From: Anaerolineae bacterium
Lineage (GTDB): Bacteria > Chloroflexota > Anaerolineae > Aggregatilineales > Phototrophicaceae
Length of the DNA stretch: 64,000 nt
Reading direction: 5' to 3'
Assembly: GCA_022824365.1 (NCBI GenBank)
Contig: JAJEAA010000013.1
Location: forward strand, 18,146-82,145
A program made the position numbers and the translations under genes. Below the pieces are notes generated by a model. The model was not told the origin of the DNA. It ran no database searches and saw only the letters and a program-made list of their open reading frames with translations. Positions 17,561-27,674 of this stretch are shown here, piece after piece (the first letter of the stretch is position 1; each line of letters begins with the position of its first letter).

Positions 17561-19252
17561 ATGCCCAGCACCAACGGCGTCCGCGCCGCACTCAATCAGC
17601 GCAGCCGCGCCCTCGTCCACGGTCCTGAACGCGCTGGCGCCCGCGCCATGCTCAAGGCGGTGGGTTACGATGACGAGGCTTTGGCCAAGCCGCTTATCGG
17701 CGTGGCCAACACCTGGACCGAGATCGGACCTTGCAACTTCCACCTGCGGAAGCTGGCGCACGATGTCAAGCGGGGCATCCGCGCCGCCGGCGGCACGCCT
17801 TTCGAGTTCAACACGGTCAGCATCTCGGACGGGATCACTATGGGCACGGAGGGCATGAAGGGTTCGCTGATCAGCCGCGAGGTCATCGCCGACAGCATTG
17901 AGTTGGTGGCGAAGTCGAATATGCTCGATGGGGTGGTGGCGCTATCGGCCTGCGACAAGACGATTCCGGGCACGATCATGGCGTTGATCCGCCTCGACCT
18001 GCCTTCGCTGATGCTCTACGGCGGCACGATTTACCCGGGCAAGCTGAACGGAACCGACATTGACCTGGTTAATGTTTTCGAGGCGCTGGGGCAATTCCAA
18101 GCGGGGCAGATCAGTTATGAGGAGTTGATGGCGGTGGAGAATGTCGCTTGTCCGGGACCGGGCGCTTGCGGCGGGCAGTTCACCGCCAACACGATGGCGA
18201 TGATCAGCGAGATCATTGGCATTTGCCCGATGGGCATGGGCGATGTGCCGGCCGAGGACCCGGAGAAGGAGACGGTCGCCTATCAAGCCGGCGAGTTGAT
18301 GCTGCAGATCCTCGAGGATGACATCCGTCCGTCCGCTTTGGTGACGCGGGCGTCGCTGGAGAATTCGCTGGCCGCCTCGGCCGCGACCGCCGGCAGCACC
18401 AACAGCATCTTGCACTGCCTGGCTTTCGCTCGCGAAGCCGGCATCGACTTCACGCTGGACGACATCGAGCAAATCAGCCGGCGCACCCCCATCATCGGCG
18501 ACATGCGCCCGACGGGCAAATATGTGGCTCTTGATCTGTTCAAAGCCGGGGGCGTGCCTATCTTGATCAACCGGCTTATTGATGGCGGCTACATGGTTGG
18601 CGATACGCCGACGGTGACTGGGCAGACGCTATCGCAGGCTTGCGCCGATGCGGAGGAGAGGCCGGGCCAGGAGGTGGTCCGCGACCTCGACCAGGCGATC
18701 AAGGACAGCGGCGGTTTGGTGGTGCTCAAGGGCAACCTGGCGCCGGCCGGCGCGGTGGTCAAGCTCAAGGACACACCCGCTCCGCTGACTGGCCCGGCGC
18801 GCGTCTTCGACACTGAGGAGGAGGCTTTTGAAGCGGTCTCGAACCGGCAGATTGTCGAAGGCGATGTGCTCGTCATCCGCTACGAGGGACCGGTCGGGGG
18901 ACCGGGCATGCGGGAGATGCTGCAGATCACGGCGGCGCTTTATGGGCAGGGGCTGGGCGGGGCGGTCGGCTTGATCACCGATGGGCGCTTCAGCGGCGGG
19001 ACGCGAGGTTTGATGATCGGCCATACTGCGCCGGAAGCGGCGGTCGGCGGTCCTATCGCTTTGCTGGAAGAGGGGGACAGGATCACGATTGATGTCGGGC
19101 GGCGGCTGATCGAGGTGGATTTGAGCGATGCGGAGTTGGCGGCGCGGCGGGAGAGGTGGAGCGCGCCGGAGCCGAATTACCGCAAGGGGGTGATGGCGAA
19201 GTACGCGCGGTTGGTGTCGCAGGCGGATGACGGGGCGGTGACGGGGGCTTAG
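17561..19252 (+). CDS. ilvD: Dihydroxy-acid dehydratase
   Basis: The enzyme dehydrates 2,3-dihydroxy acids to 2-oxo acids in valine, isoleucine and leucine synthesis. The 563-aa start at 17561 follows AAAGGAG at a good distance; an earlier in-frame codon adds an unconserved leader. The three cluster-binding cysteines are visible at 58 (GPCNFH), 131 (SACDKTIPG) and 203 ([12 protein letters not shown]). The C-terminal [14 protein letters not shown] motif is typical. Other ilv genes are not in the window. It is GC-rich, unlike the accessory genes on both sides. Confidence 0.96.
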   Translation: MPSTNGVRAALNQRSRALVHGPERAGARAMLKAVGYDDEALAKPLIGVANTWTEIGPCNFHLRKLAHDVKRGIRAAGGTPFEFNTVSISDGITMGTEGMKGSLISREVIADSIELVAKSNMLDGVVALSACDKTIPGTIMALIRLDLPSLMLYGGTIYPGKLNGTDIDLVNVFEALGQFQAGQISYEELMAVENVACPGPGACGGQFTANTMAMISEIIGICPMGMGDVPAEDPEKETVAYQAGELMLQILEDDIRPSALVTRASLENSLAASAATAGSTNSILHCLAFAREAGIDFTLDDIEQISRRTPIIGDMRPTGKYVALDLFKAGGVPILINRLIDGGYMVGDTPTVTGQTLSQACADAEERPGQEVVRDLDQAIKDSGGLVVLKGNLAPAGAVVKLKDTPAPLTGPARVFDTEEEAFEAVSNRQIVEGDVLVIRYEGPVGGPGMREMLQITAALYGQGLGGAVGLITDGRFSGGTRGLMIGHTAPEAAVGGPIALLEEGDRITIDVGRRLIEVDLSDAELAARRERWSAPEPNYRKGVMAKYARLVSQADDGAVTGA

Positions 19253-19319
19253 CGCCTCGCGAAGTTTGGAGCAAGATGGGAGCGGGTCTAAGGTGTGAGC
19301 TCGCTCTCGCGAATGGGAG

Positions 19320-19697
19320 CTAAGCGAGTTCGGTCTGCATCTGTTGTTGGACGCAATGCGCGAGTTGAACCGACCACCACAAGCCACCATATTTCAGAAT
19401 TATCTGGCTAGCGGCCTTCGCTGCGGCAGGTGATTCTTTGAATAAGCAGAACAGATACGCCGCGATGCTTTCATCGTATGAGAGTTGTGTTTCTGTTTCA
19501 ACTTTGCTCAACAGCAGTGTGATGCGTTCATGTATTTTCTGAGCCAGTTTAGCATCTTCGGCTATTGCAAGTCTTAAGTCGAGAAGCGTTTGGGACCGTT
19601 CCATAGCCAACTGCAGAATGTTGAGACCACCGACCACGGAAAACTGTATTTGGAATTGCAGGCTTTCAATTTCTCTGAAGTATTCATTAAGTGACAT
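19320..19697 (-). CDS. Small helical hypothetical protein, partner of the next gene
   Basis: A 125-aa, predicted mostly helical protein (LNEYFREIESLQFQIQFSVV, later AKLAQKIHERITLLLSKVE). Its ATG overlaps the end of the 180-aa gene by 11 bp, with CGAGG seven bases upstream, so the two are probably translated in a coupled way. No family is recognised. Pairing with a protease-like protein would fit an immunity or regulatory partner, but that is inference only. The pair is AT-rich compared with ilvD. Confidence 0.6.
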   Translation of the reverse strand: MSLNEYFREIESLQFQIQFSVVGGLNILQLAMERSQTLLDLRLAIAEDAKLAQKIHERITLLLSKVETETQLSYDESIAAYLFCLFKESPAAAKAASQIILKYGGLWWSVQLAHCVQQQMQTELA

Positions 19698-20229
19698 GAT
19701 TTAGCCTCGTGCTAAAGTAAGCTGTCGGAACACCACAATGCGCAGGTACCTGGTCATGGTCATGTTCGACCTCTCCAGCCTTGCCCCATTTGCTCAGTAC
19801 TGAAAGTCGGGTTACATCATTCCGAAACATGTGTACGCAGGAAACTGACGCTATATGCGATGGCGCACCTTCAAACGTATACAGGACTAAATCGCCAGCG
19901 ACACATTCATCCAAGCTTATTTCATTGTAACCATCTTGTCTCAGAATTGCATCAATGTGGCGGATGTCGACGTGCCCCCTGCGACTACAAAAGATCAGCC
20001 CCACGCAGTTATACAAAGTGCTTGACGATGGTCGCATTGCTGGACTGGTTTTCCGGTTTGCTCTCATTTCCTGAATCAGCGCCTTGGTTCGAATGCTGAC
20101 AAGCGCCGGATTCTCCTTATTCGGATCCGTGTATATGTCCCAGAGATTCAACTGAGGAATCCGCCAACCGGACCTGGTGTAATTGTGTGTCGGTTTGTCC
20201 GTCGTTTCGCTAAGCCAAGGCAGACGCAT
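19687..20229 (-). CDS. Putative papain/NlpC-like cysteine-hydrolase-fold protein
   Basis: The 180-aa protein has a Cys-His arrangement. Cys75 sits at the start of a helix (LYNCVGLIFCSRR), and GDLVLYTFEGAPSHIASVSC places His125 on a strand. A later VLSKWGKAGEVEH block carries Trp148 and His156. This order resembles NlpC/P60- or CHAP-like amidases and peptidases, where Cys attacks and His assists. No signal peptide is visible, so it would act inside the cell. It is the first gene of an overlapping AT-rich pair. Assignment rests on motif order only. Confidence 0.5.
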   Translation of the reverse strand: MRLPWLSETTDKPTHNYTRSGWRIPQLNLWDIYTDPNKENPALVSIRTKALIQEMRANRKTSPAMRPSSSTLYNCVGLIFCSRRGHVDIRHIDAILRQDGYNEISLDECVAGDLVLYTFEGAPSHIASVSCVHMFRNDVTRLSVLSKWGKAGEVEHDHDQVPAHCGVPTAYFSTRLNHVT

Positions 20230-20333
20230 GATTCTCGTTTAACTCTTCACTTCCAATGATTCACGATGGTCTGCATTTTATCAGGACCAGCACTTCGTTG
20301 CCAAGCCGCCACCGTCCGCGCTAAACTCGCCCT

Positions 20334-21482
20334 ATGAACCCCCTGTACGACACCCGGATCCTCGATATGACGCGCCTGTTGCCGGGGGCGGTCTGCACGA
20401 TGCTGCTGCGGGATTTGGGTGCGGAGGTCATCAAGATTGAGGACAGCCGCATTGGCGATTACGCCCGTCTGATGCCGCCGCTGATTGACGGGATGGGCGC
20501 TTTCTTCCGAAGCAGCAACGGCGGGAAGAAGAGCATCGCGCTGGACTTGAAGACGGCCGCGGGGCAAGCCGTCTTGCAGCGCCTGGTCGAGGGGAGCGAT
20601 GTGCTGATCGAGGGATTCCGGCCGGGGGTGACGGCTCGACTGGGGGCGGACTATGAGACGCTCAAAGCCGTGAATCCGCGTTTGGTTTATTGCTCGCTAT
20701 CGGGCTGGGGGCAGAGCGGACCCGACGCGGAGGTCAGCGGGCATGACCTCAATTACATCGCGCGGAACGGCCTGCTGGGCGCGGACATGAATCCGCGGAT
20801 GCCGGGGGCGCAGGCAGCGGATGTCAGCGGCGCTTATGTGGCGGTGATGGGCATATTGGCGGCGCTGCTCAAGCGGGAGCGGGGCGGGCAAGGCGACTAC
20901 ATTGACGCGGCGCTTTCTGAAGCGGCGATGCCTTTGGCGTTGGCGGCTTGGGTGGAAGCGCAGACCCCACCGGCCGATGGCGCCTTTATCAGCTTGCGGG
21001 GAGAAAGCGCCTGCTATCGCGTGTATTGGACCGCTGACGAGCAGCCGGTGACGCTGGCGGCGATCGAGCCGAAGTTCTGGGCGAATTTCTGCGGCGCTGT
21101 TGGCAAGCCGGATTGGATTGAGGCGCAGCGGGAGCGACAGCGGCAGCCGGACTTGATCGAAGCGGTGGCGGGGCTGTTCAAGACGAAGACCGCCGACGAA
21201 TGGGTGGCGCTGCTTGAAGGGGCGGATTGCTGTTTCAGCCGGGTCGTCCCGCCCGGGCAATTGCTGGATGATCCGCAGATTCAAGCGCGCGGCATGGCGG
21301 GCGTCACTGAGACCGGCGTACCCTGGATGCGCAGTCCGATTCGGCTCGGCAAGGGGAGGCATGAGTTGAGCGAGGCGCCGAAGCAGGGCGAGCATACAGC
21401 GCAGCTACTCGCGGAGATCGGTTACACGAAGGCGGAGATTGGGCGGCTGCTGAGCGCGGGGGTTATTCGTCAAGCGCCTTGA
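20334..21482 (+). CDS. CaiB/BaiF CoA-transferase family III protein, alpha-methylacyl-CoA racemase-like
   Basis: A 382-aa member of the family III CoA-transferase fold. The N-terminus (RILDMTRLLPGAVCTMLLRD) and LGAEVIKIE are typical. SGHDLNYIA puts a His-Asp pair at 137-138, and AADVSGAY puts Asp163 downstream, the spacing seen in alpha-methylacyl-CoA racemases where His and Asp are the acid/base pair. A racemase for 2-methylacyl-CoA is therefore favoured over a transferase. The 3' end overlaps the convergent helicase gene by 20 bp. Confidence 0.85.
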   Translation: MNPLYDTRILDMTRLLPGAVCTMLLRDLGAEVIKIEDSRIGDYARLMPPLIDGMGAFFRSSNGGKKSIALDLKTAAGQAVLQRLVEGSDVLIEGFRPGVTARLGADYETLKAVNPRLVYCSLSGWGQSGPDAEVSGHDLNYIARNGLLGADMNPRMPGAQAADVSGAYVAVMGILAALLKRERGGQGDYIDAALSEAAMPLALAAWVEAQTPPADGAFISLRGESACYRVYWTADEQPVTLAAIEPKFWANFCGAVGKPDWIEAQRERQRQPDLIEAVAGLFKTKTADEWVALLEGADCCFSRVVPPGQLLDDPQIQARGMAGVTETGVPWMRSPIRLGKGRHELSEAPKQGEHTAQLLAEIGYTKAEIGRLLSAGVIRQAP

Positions 21483-23745
21483 AGCCATCGGCATCGGCGA
21501 GGATCTTTTTCGGACCGTGCTTCTCAAACAAGACGCTCACAATACCGCCGCCCTCCACGCCGATGACCTTGCCCAGCCCAAACTGCTCATGCGATACCGG
21601 CGCGCCGACTTTGAAGCCGGGGGCCTTGCCGGAAGGCTTGGGGAGGCCGGGGAAGGGGATGATCTTCTTGCGCAGTTCTTCGTTGGACGCGGGCGCGGAC
21701 ACAGCGCCGCTTTGCAGGTCGCGCTGGAGGCGGCTGAGCGCGTCGGGCGATCTATCCCAGGTGGTTTGTGATTCGAGGCTTTGGGCGCCGCGGAGGGTTG
21801 CCAGGGCGCTCGGGGCGCCATCTAGCAGATGCGCGGGAAGATCGGCGAGGAATTCGGAGGGCGCGGCCAGACCGCCGGTTCCGCTATAGAGGGCGCGGCG
21901 GAAGGCGTAGCTCAGGAAGAGCGATCGTTTGGCGCGGGTGACGCCGACGTAGAAGAGACGGCGTTCTTCTTCGATGCCGCCGACTTCTTCGAATGAGCGG
22001 AAGTGCGGCAGGACGCCAGCCTCCAGACCGGTGATAAAAACGACCGGGAATTCCAAGCCTTTGGCGGCGTGCAGGGTCATAAGGGTCACGGCGTCGGTGT
22101 CATCTTTCAGGCTGTCGACATCGGCCACCAGCGATTGCTCGGCGAGGAATTCGTGCAGGGGCTGCTCGTATTCCATGGCGTAGCCCAGCAATCCGCGCAA
22201 TTCCTGCGCGTTGTCGGCGCGTTCGACCGCTTCTTCGGGAATTTTGCTAATGTCCTCGAGATAGAGATAGTAGCGGGTTTCGGCGGTGATTTTGTCGAAC
22301 ATGTTCAGCAGATCGCCGACTTTCGCCATTTCCTGCCAGTTTGAGAGCATGGCGGCGAAGGCGGCGAACTTCTTCCGGGCGGCGACGCTGAGAGGAGAGG
22401 GGTCATCGTAGTAGATTCGGTTCAGCGCTTCGCCGATGCTCAAGCTTTCGCTCGCCACCCAATTTGTGAAGGCGGCGAGGGACTTTTTGCCGATGCCGCG
22501 GGGGGGCACATTAACGACGCGCTCGAAGCTGACGCGGTCATCGGGGTTGTGGACAAGGCGCAGGTATGCCAGCAGGTCTTTGACTTCGCGACGTTTGTAG
22601 AAGCCGACCCCGCCGACCAGCATGTAGGGCACAGCGGCGTTGACGAAGGCTTGCTCCATGGCCCGTGATTGGGCGTTGGTGCGATACATGACGGCGAAGT
22701 CCTTGTAGTCCAGCCCGTCTTGCAGGCGCAGTTGCTGGATGCGCTCGAGGACGGTCTCGGCTTCGTAGCGTTCGTCGAAGGCTTCAAATACATTGGCTCT
22801 TTCGCCGCGGCCTTGATCGGTATGCAGAGCTTTGGGCGTTCGATTGCGGTTGCGGTCAATGACGGCGCGGGCGATATCGAGGATGTTCTGCGTGCTGCGG
22901 TAATTCTGTTCGAGCAAGAAGACTGAGGCGTCGGCGTAGCTGTCTTGAAAGCGCAGGACATTGCGGAAATCGGCGCCGCGAAAAGCGTAGATGGCCTGAT
23001 CTTCGTCGCCGACCACAAAGACATTGTTCTGCGGGGCGGCGAGGAGCTTGACCAATTCGTACTGCACATGATTGGTGTCTTGGAATTCGTCCACGAGGAT
23101 GTATTGAAAGCGGTTCTGATAGCGCGGGCGCAGGTGGTCGTTGTCGCGCAGGAGGAGCACCATATTCAGCAGCAGGTCGTCAAAGTCCATGGCGTTGGCG
23201 CCCTGCAGCGCTTGTTGATATGCCTGGTAGACTTGCTTGACGATTTCGCCGAAGTAATCGAGGGAGCGGAATTGCGCGGGCAGAATCATGTCGTTTTTGG
23301 CGCTGGAAATTTTGGACAGGATGGCGCGGGGGTTGAAGCGTTTGGGGTCCATGCCGAGTTGTTTGACGACTTGCTTGACCAGAGCCACTTGATCATCGCT
23401 GTCGTAGATCACGTAGTCGGGGCGGTAGCCGGCGCTTTCGGCTTCGTAGCGCAGGAAGCGGGCGCAGGTGGCGTGGAAGGTGCCGAGCTGCATGCCGCGC
23501 AGCGGTTTGCCCAGGAGGGATTCGACGCGGGCGCGCATTTCGCCGGCGGCTTTGTTGGTGAAGGTGACAGCCATGATGCGATGGTGGGGGACGCGATGTT
23601 CGCGGATGAGCCAGGCGATGCGGCGGGTGAGCACGCTGGTTTTGCCGCTGCCGGGGCCGGCCAGGACGAGCACGGGACCGTCGCCGGCGGCGATGGCGTT
23701 GGCTTGCTGCTGGTTCATGCCTTCGAGGAGGGGGTGATCTGGCAT
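21463..23745 (-). CDS. pcrA: UvrD/PcrA-type superfamily 1 DNA helicase
   Basis: A 760-aa 3'-5' helicase of nucleotide excision repair and replication-fork processing. Q motif (MNQQQANAI), Walker A GPGSGKT at 30-36, motif Ia TFTNKAAGEM, Walker B VDEFQDTN, QNYRST, and the late motifs TLHAAKGLEFPVVF and VGVTRAKR are all present. The C-terminal segment (VGAPVSHEQFGLGKVIG) is the PcrA-type RNA-polymerase-binding tail, which favours PcrA over Rep. The end overlaps the convergent racemase-like gene. Confidence 0.95.
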   Translation of the reverse strand: MPDHPLLEGMNQQQANAIAAGDGPVLVLAGPGSGKTSVLTRRIAWLIREHRVPHHRIMAVTFTNKAAGEMRARVESLLGKPLRGMQLGTFHATCARFLRYEAESAGYRPDYVIYDSDDQVALVKQVVKQLGMDPKRFNPRAILSKISSAKNDMILPAQFRSLDYFGEIVKQVYQAYQQALQGANAMDFDDLLLNMVLLLRDNDHLRPRYQNRFQYILVDEFQDTNHVQYELVKLLAAPQNNVFVVGDEDQAIYAFRGADFRNVLRFQDSYADASVFLLEQNYRSTQNILDIARAVIDRNRNRTPKALHTDQGRGERANVFEAFDERYEAETVLERIQQLRLQDGLDYKDFAVMYRTNAQSRAMEQAFVNAAVPYMLVGGVGFYKRREVKDLLAYLRLVHNPDDRVSFERVVNVPPRGIGKKSLAAFTNWVASESLSIGEALNRIYYDDPSPLSVAARKKFAAFAAMLSNWQEMAKVGDLLNMFDKITAETRYYLYLEDISKIPEEAVERADNAQELRGLLGYAMEYEQPLHEFLAEQSLVADVDSLKDDTDAVTLMTLHAAKGLEFPVVFITGLEAGVLPHFRSFEEVGGIEEERRLFYVGVTRAKRSLFLSYAFRRALYSGTGGLAAPSEFLADLPAHLLDGAPSALATLRGAQSLESQTTWDRSPDALSRLQRDLQSGAVSAPASNEELRKKIIPFPGLPKPSGKAPGFKVGAPVSHEQFGLGKVIGVEGGGIVSVLFEKHGPKKILADADGFKALDE

Positions 23746-24119
23746 TGAGTGTGGCTCCTGTACACGCGGTCTTCTTATTGTATCAGAATAAATGAGCTAG
23801 GGGATTTCGTATTTTCGGCGCGGGGCAAATATCAGGGACATTATTGCCCAGGAAAATCCCGATGCCATGGCCTACCCCCCTCGGTCCCCCCATTGCAATG
23901 GGGGGATGACCGAAGCTGCACTTGGCGCCTTTTTTCGAGAAATATATCTGTTTTCTCATATAAATTTATACTTTTATCATAATATGCAGTAGGCTAGCTC
24001 CCCTTCCCCATTGCTATGGGATGCCCGCCATAGAGATAGCGGGAGAGGGGCCGGGGGATGGGCTAAGAAAAAGAGTTGGCAAGCCGAGTAGCGGACAAGC
24101 CTTACATGCGGGCGCGTAT
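23746..24119. repeat. Spacer filled by GC-rich elements in inverted arrangement
   Basis: At about 23872-23915 a GC-rich arm contains the perfect palindrome CCCCCCATTG/CAATGGGGGG. At about 24000-24066 a second arm in opposite orientation holds a hairpin (CCCGCCATAGAGATAGCGGG) and GGGGCCGGGGGATGGG, ending GCGGACAAGCCTTAC like the 8058-8258 element. An AT-rich centre (23940-23990) separates them. No gene seen. Confidence 0.6.
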
Positions 24120-27100
24120 TTAGCCACTGGTTGGCGTGGGGATGATGATCTCTTCGACGGTGGGGCCGAAGACGGGTTCGGCGGGCTGGGGATCGGCGAT
24201 GGTGTTATCGATGCTGATATTGAGGTCGAAGTTGATGAAGCCGCCTTCAAGCGATTTGGCGGCGAGGCGCAGGATGTAGTTGCCGTCGGGGACTTGGGCG
24301 GCGCGGGTGTCCCACAGGGCGAGGGGCGAGCCGTATTGCGGCATTTGCACCAGGGAGGCGCTTATCGGGAAGAAGGTCTCGGGGTCCCCGGCGCTGGCGT
24401 AGAGGAGCTCAAAGCGGTCGAAATCCGGCGCCTGGACTTGCCCGCGAATCTCGATGGCGCCGTGCAGGACCTGTCCGGCGTTGAGGTTGCTGATGTTGAT
24501 GAGCGGCAGGGGCTGGCCTTGGGCGCAGGCGTCTTGGGGCGGGGGGCGGACGGGCAATTCGAGAGCGAGGCTGGCGGCATAATCTTTGCCGTCGTCGCTG
24601 TTGTTCAGCCAGTCGAGAGCCGAGGCATCGCCGATAGCGGCGAAGTTCCGCTCGACTATGTGATTGGGACAGAATTCGTTGGCGCGCAGCAGGGACCAGC
24701 TATCGACCGTGACGCGCTGGAGGAATGCCTGTTCCGCCGGCGGCGGATACTGCTCGTGCAGGAATAGATCGGTGGTGGGGTCGGGGCAGGCCGAGTAGCT
24801 GAGCGTGCCGGTGGTACGGCAGATTTCGCGAGCGACGATCCCGCCTGGATTCTCGAAGGGCAGAGCCGGATACCAGTTGGCGGCGGCGGACATCACGGCG
24901 TTCCAAACGGGGGCCGCGCTGCGAGCGCCGCTGGTGTTGTAAGTTGGGCTGTTATCCGATGTGCCCAGCCAAACGCCGACGACAGCGTTGCGCGTGAAGC
25001 CCATGGTCCAGAGATCGCGGTTGCCGTTGGTGGTGCCGGTTTTGGCGGCGACGGTATTTTGCGTCGGGATGCCGAGATTCGTCAGCGTCATGTTTGCGTT
25101 CAGGTTAAAGCTGGGGCTGCGGGCGCGGTCATCGCTGAGGATATTGGCCATCAGGTAGGCGAGGGCGGGCGATATGACCTGCTCGGCTTGCGGTTGTTGG
25201 CGCTCGACCTCGACCGGCTCGCCGTCGATTGATTCCGTGATGCGCTCGATGGCGTAGAGGGGGGCGCGCTTGCCGCCATTGGCGAAGACGCCGTAAGCAA
25301 CCATGAGATCAAAGAGCGTGACCTCGTTGGCGCCCAGGGCGCTGGAGAGGGATATCAGCGAGCCTTCGGGAAATTGCAGGCCGACGGCATCAGCCATATT
25401 GGCGAAGCGCCCCACTCCAACATGGTCGCGGAAGACGCGCACGGTCGGGACGTTGTAGCTATTTTGCAGGGCGTAGCGCAGGGGCACGGCGCCATGAAAC
25501 TTGCGGTCGATATTTTGCGGTTCGTAGATGCCGCCGGCGCCGAGGTCCTCGACCGTGGGGACATCCCAGATGATGCTGGCGGGGGTGAGGAAGCTGCCGT
25601 TGTTGTCTTGCAGGGCGGCCGCATAGACGAAGGGTTTGATGGCTGAGCCCGGCTGTTGATAGGTGAGGGCATTATTGACCTGGCCGGCGAAGGCGTCGTT
25701 GAAATCGTGGCCGCCCGCCATAGCCAGGATAGCGCCGCTGTTTGGGTCGGTCACCATGACCGCGCCGGTATTGACGCCGGTGGCCCCGGCCCGCAGCGCG
25801 CGGACTTGATTGCTCAGAGCGGCTTGAGCGGCGTCTTGCAGCGCCGGGTTCAGGGTGGTGTGGATGCTTAGTCCGCGGGTGAATAGCGCTTCTTCGCCCA
25901 ATTCGGCTTCGACCAGGGCGCGGACATAATCGACAAAATGGGGATAAGTCGTCTGGACGTCGGCGGGCTGGAAGTTGGTCGTTTCGATCTCGGCGATTTG
26001 CAGGATGGCCATGCCGCCGATGATGTCGCCTTGGTCGCTGGTGCGGACGAGGACTTCGGTTCCGCCGGCAAAATCCGCCTCAGCGCCATCGACGATGCAG
26101 AAGGGACCGCGCTCAAGCCAATCGCCATGCTGGAATCGCAGGCAGCCGATTTCGAGCATTTTGTTCATTGTGGAGCGCATGCCGGCGACAGCGAGGGGGC
26201 GGTTGGACACGGGATCGTGCTGCACGGGGGAGGGCACGATGCTGGCGAGCAGCGCCGCCTGGGCGAAGTTCAATTGTTCGGCGCTGATGCCGAAATAGAA
26301 GTTGGCGGCGGCTTCCACGCCATAGCTTTGATTGCCGAAGAAGATCTCGTTGAGATAGAGCTCGAGGATAAATTCTTTATCGTAGCGATTGGCGATTTCG
26401 AGGGCGACCAGGATTTCGTTGATTTTGCGCTCGATGGTGACATCGCGGTCTTGGAGGACGAGATTGCGGGCGATCTGCTGGGTGATGGTGCTGGCGCCGG
26501 ATTCGATGCCGCCGCCGCTGACGTTCTGGATGAAGGCGCGTGCGATGGCGATGGGATCGAAGCCGGGATCATCGAAGAAGCGCTCGTTCTCTTGCGAGAC
26601 GATGGCGTGAATCATATAGGGGCTGATCTCGTCCAGCGCGACCGAGGTGCGGGCGCCGCTCTCCTGGCTGTTGATGGCGGCGAGCAGCTCCCCATCGGCA
26701 GCGAAGATGCGGGCGGTTTGGTAGGCTGGGCTGTAGTTTTCGAGCGCGGCAATGCCCTCGGCGAAGGGTTCAATCTTGTCGCGATACCACATCATGATGA
26801 CGCCGGCGGAGACGATGCCGGCGATCAGCAGCAGGATCAGCAGGCCGGCGAAGACCGTGGCGGCCAAGCGCAGGCGGCGGCTGCGGCGGTCGGCGAGCAA
26901 TCCCTGGACGATGGGGGAGGGCGGCAAATCGAAGCCGGCGTCGATGGCGCGGGGTATGACGCTATCCGAGGCAAGCTGGAGCGACGCCGCCATGGTCGCT
27001 TCGTCCTGGGCGTCGGCGGCGAGAGTCGGCTGCTGGCCGGGCAATTCCTCGGCGAAGGCGGCCGAACCGGGCAGGGTGTAAAGTTCGTCTTTGGTTGGCG

Positions 27101-27674
27101 GGATCGTACCGATTTTGACGCCGCGCTCGTCGTAGATGGGATCGCCAGCCCTTGGTTCGCCGTAGCTCGGCGGCAGGTCGTAGCCTGTGCCGGGCTGGGT
27201 GAGGGTGGCATCGGGGTCGATTTGATCGGCTTGGGCGCGTTCGAGCGCTTTCAGGGCGGGGGGATAGTCGGTTTCCCATTGGTTGCTGACCGGGTTGTGT
27301 CGATACCATTCTTCATTATCGGCATCGATCATCCACCAGAAGCCTTGCTCGTCTTGCACCATGGCATCGTAGAGCAGGCGCTGGTAATCCTCGAATTTGA
27401 TCTCTTCTTTATTGAGCAGGTCGGCCAGGGTGGCGGCTTGATTCTGCATATCGAGGAAGCGTCGCGCCTCCGGGCTGATTTCGGGCTCGGTCCGCGTCGG
27501 CGCTTTTGGCGGATCATCTTCGGGGCGGGCGAATTGTTTGATGCCGGAAGCGCCGGGGTTCAAGTCTTCGGGGGGCGGCAAGTCGTCGTCGGCGGAGGCG
27601 GCGTTGAGCAGGGCGCCCATCATTTCTTCGGGAGACTTGGGTTCGTCGTCCGCGGACGGTTTGTCGTCGGGCAT
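24120..27674 (-). CDS. Class A penicillin-binding protein (transglycosylase/transpeptidase)
   Basis: A 1184-aa PBP1A-type enzyme that polymerises and cross-links peptidoglycan. Residues 1 to about 265 form an unusually long acidic, proline-rich cytoplasmic tail with a Trp-rich module (GFWWMIDADNEEWYRHN) like those seen in other Chloroflexota proteins. One membrane helix follows (about 268-295). The GT51 domain has its catalytic Glu at about 362 (SQENERFF). The transpeptidase motifs are S677-x-x-K680 (QPGSAIKPF), S739-Y-N and K878-T-G. The C-terminus adds an Ig-like segment. It is longer than the usual 700-900 aa because of both ends. Confidence 0.93.
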   Translation of the reverse strand: MPDDKPSADDEPKSPEEMMGALLNAASADDDLPPPEDLNPGASGIKQFARPEDDPPKAPTRTEPEISPEARRFLDMQNQAATLADLLNKEEIKFEDYQRLLYDAMVQDEQGFWWMIDADNEEWYRHNPVSNQWETDYPPALKALERAQADQIDPDATLTQPGTGYDLPPSYGEPRAGDPIYDERGVKIGTIPPTKDELYTLPGSAAFAEELPGQQPTLAADAQDEATMAASLQLASDSVIPRAIDAGFDLPPSPIVQGLLADRRSRRLRLAATVFAGLLILLLIAGIVSAGVIMMWYRDKIEPFAEGIAALENYSPAYQTARIFAADGELLAAINSQESGARTSVALDEISPYMIHAIVSQENERFFDDPGFDPIAIARAFIQNVSGGGIESGASTITQQIARNLVLQDRDVTIERKINEILVALEIANRYDKEFILELYLNEIFFGNQSYGVEAAANFYFGISAEQLNFAQAALLASIVPSPVQHDPVSNRPLAVAGMRSTMNKMLEIGCLRFQHGDWLERGPFCIVDGAEADFAGGTEVLVRTSDQGDIIGGMAILQIAEIETTNFQPADVQTTYPHFVDYVRALVEAELGEEALFTRGLSIHTTLNPALQDAAQAALSNQVRALRAGATGVNTGAVMVTDPNSGAILAMAGGHDFNDAFAGQVNNALTYQQPGSAIKPFVYAAALQDNNGSFLTPASIIWDVPTVEDLGAGGIYEPQNIDRKFHGAVPLRYALQNSYNVPTVRVFRDHVGVGRFANMADAVGLQFPEGSLISLSSALGANEVTLFDLMVAYGVFANGGKRAPLYAIERITESIDGEPVEVERQQPQAEQVISPALAYLMANILSDDRARSPSFNLNANMTLTNLGIPTQNTVAAKTGTTNGNRDLWTMGFTRNAVVGVWLGTSDNSPTYNTSGARSAAPVWNAVMSAAANWYPALPFENPGGIVAREICRTTGTLSYSACPDPTTDLFLHEQYPPPAEQAFLQRVTVDSWSLLRANEFCPNHIVERNFAAIGDASALDWLNNSDDGKDYAASLALELPVRPPPQDACAQGQPLPLINISNLNAGQVLHGAIEIRGQVQAPDFDRFELLYASAGDPETFFPISASLVQMPQYGSPLALWDTRAAQVPDGNYILRLAAKSLEGGFINFDLNISIDNTIADPQPAEPVFGPTVEEIIIPTPTSG

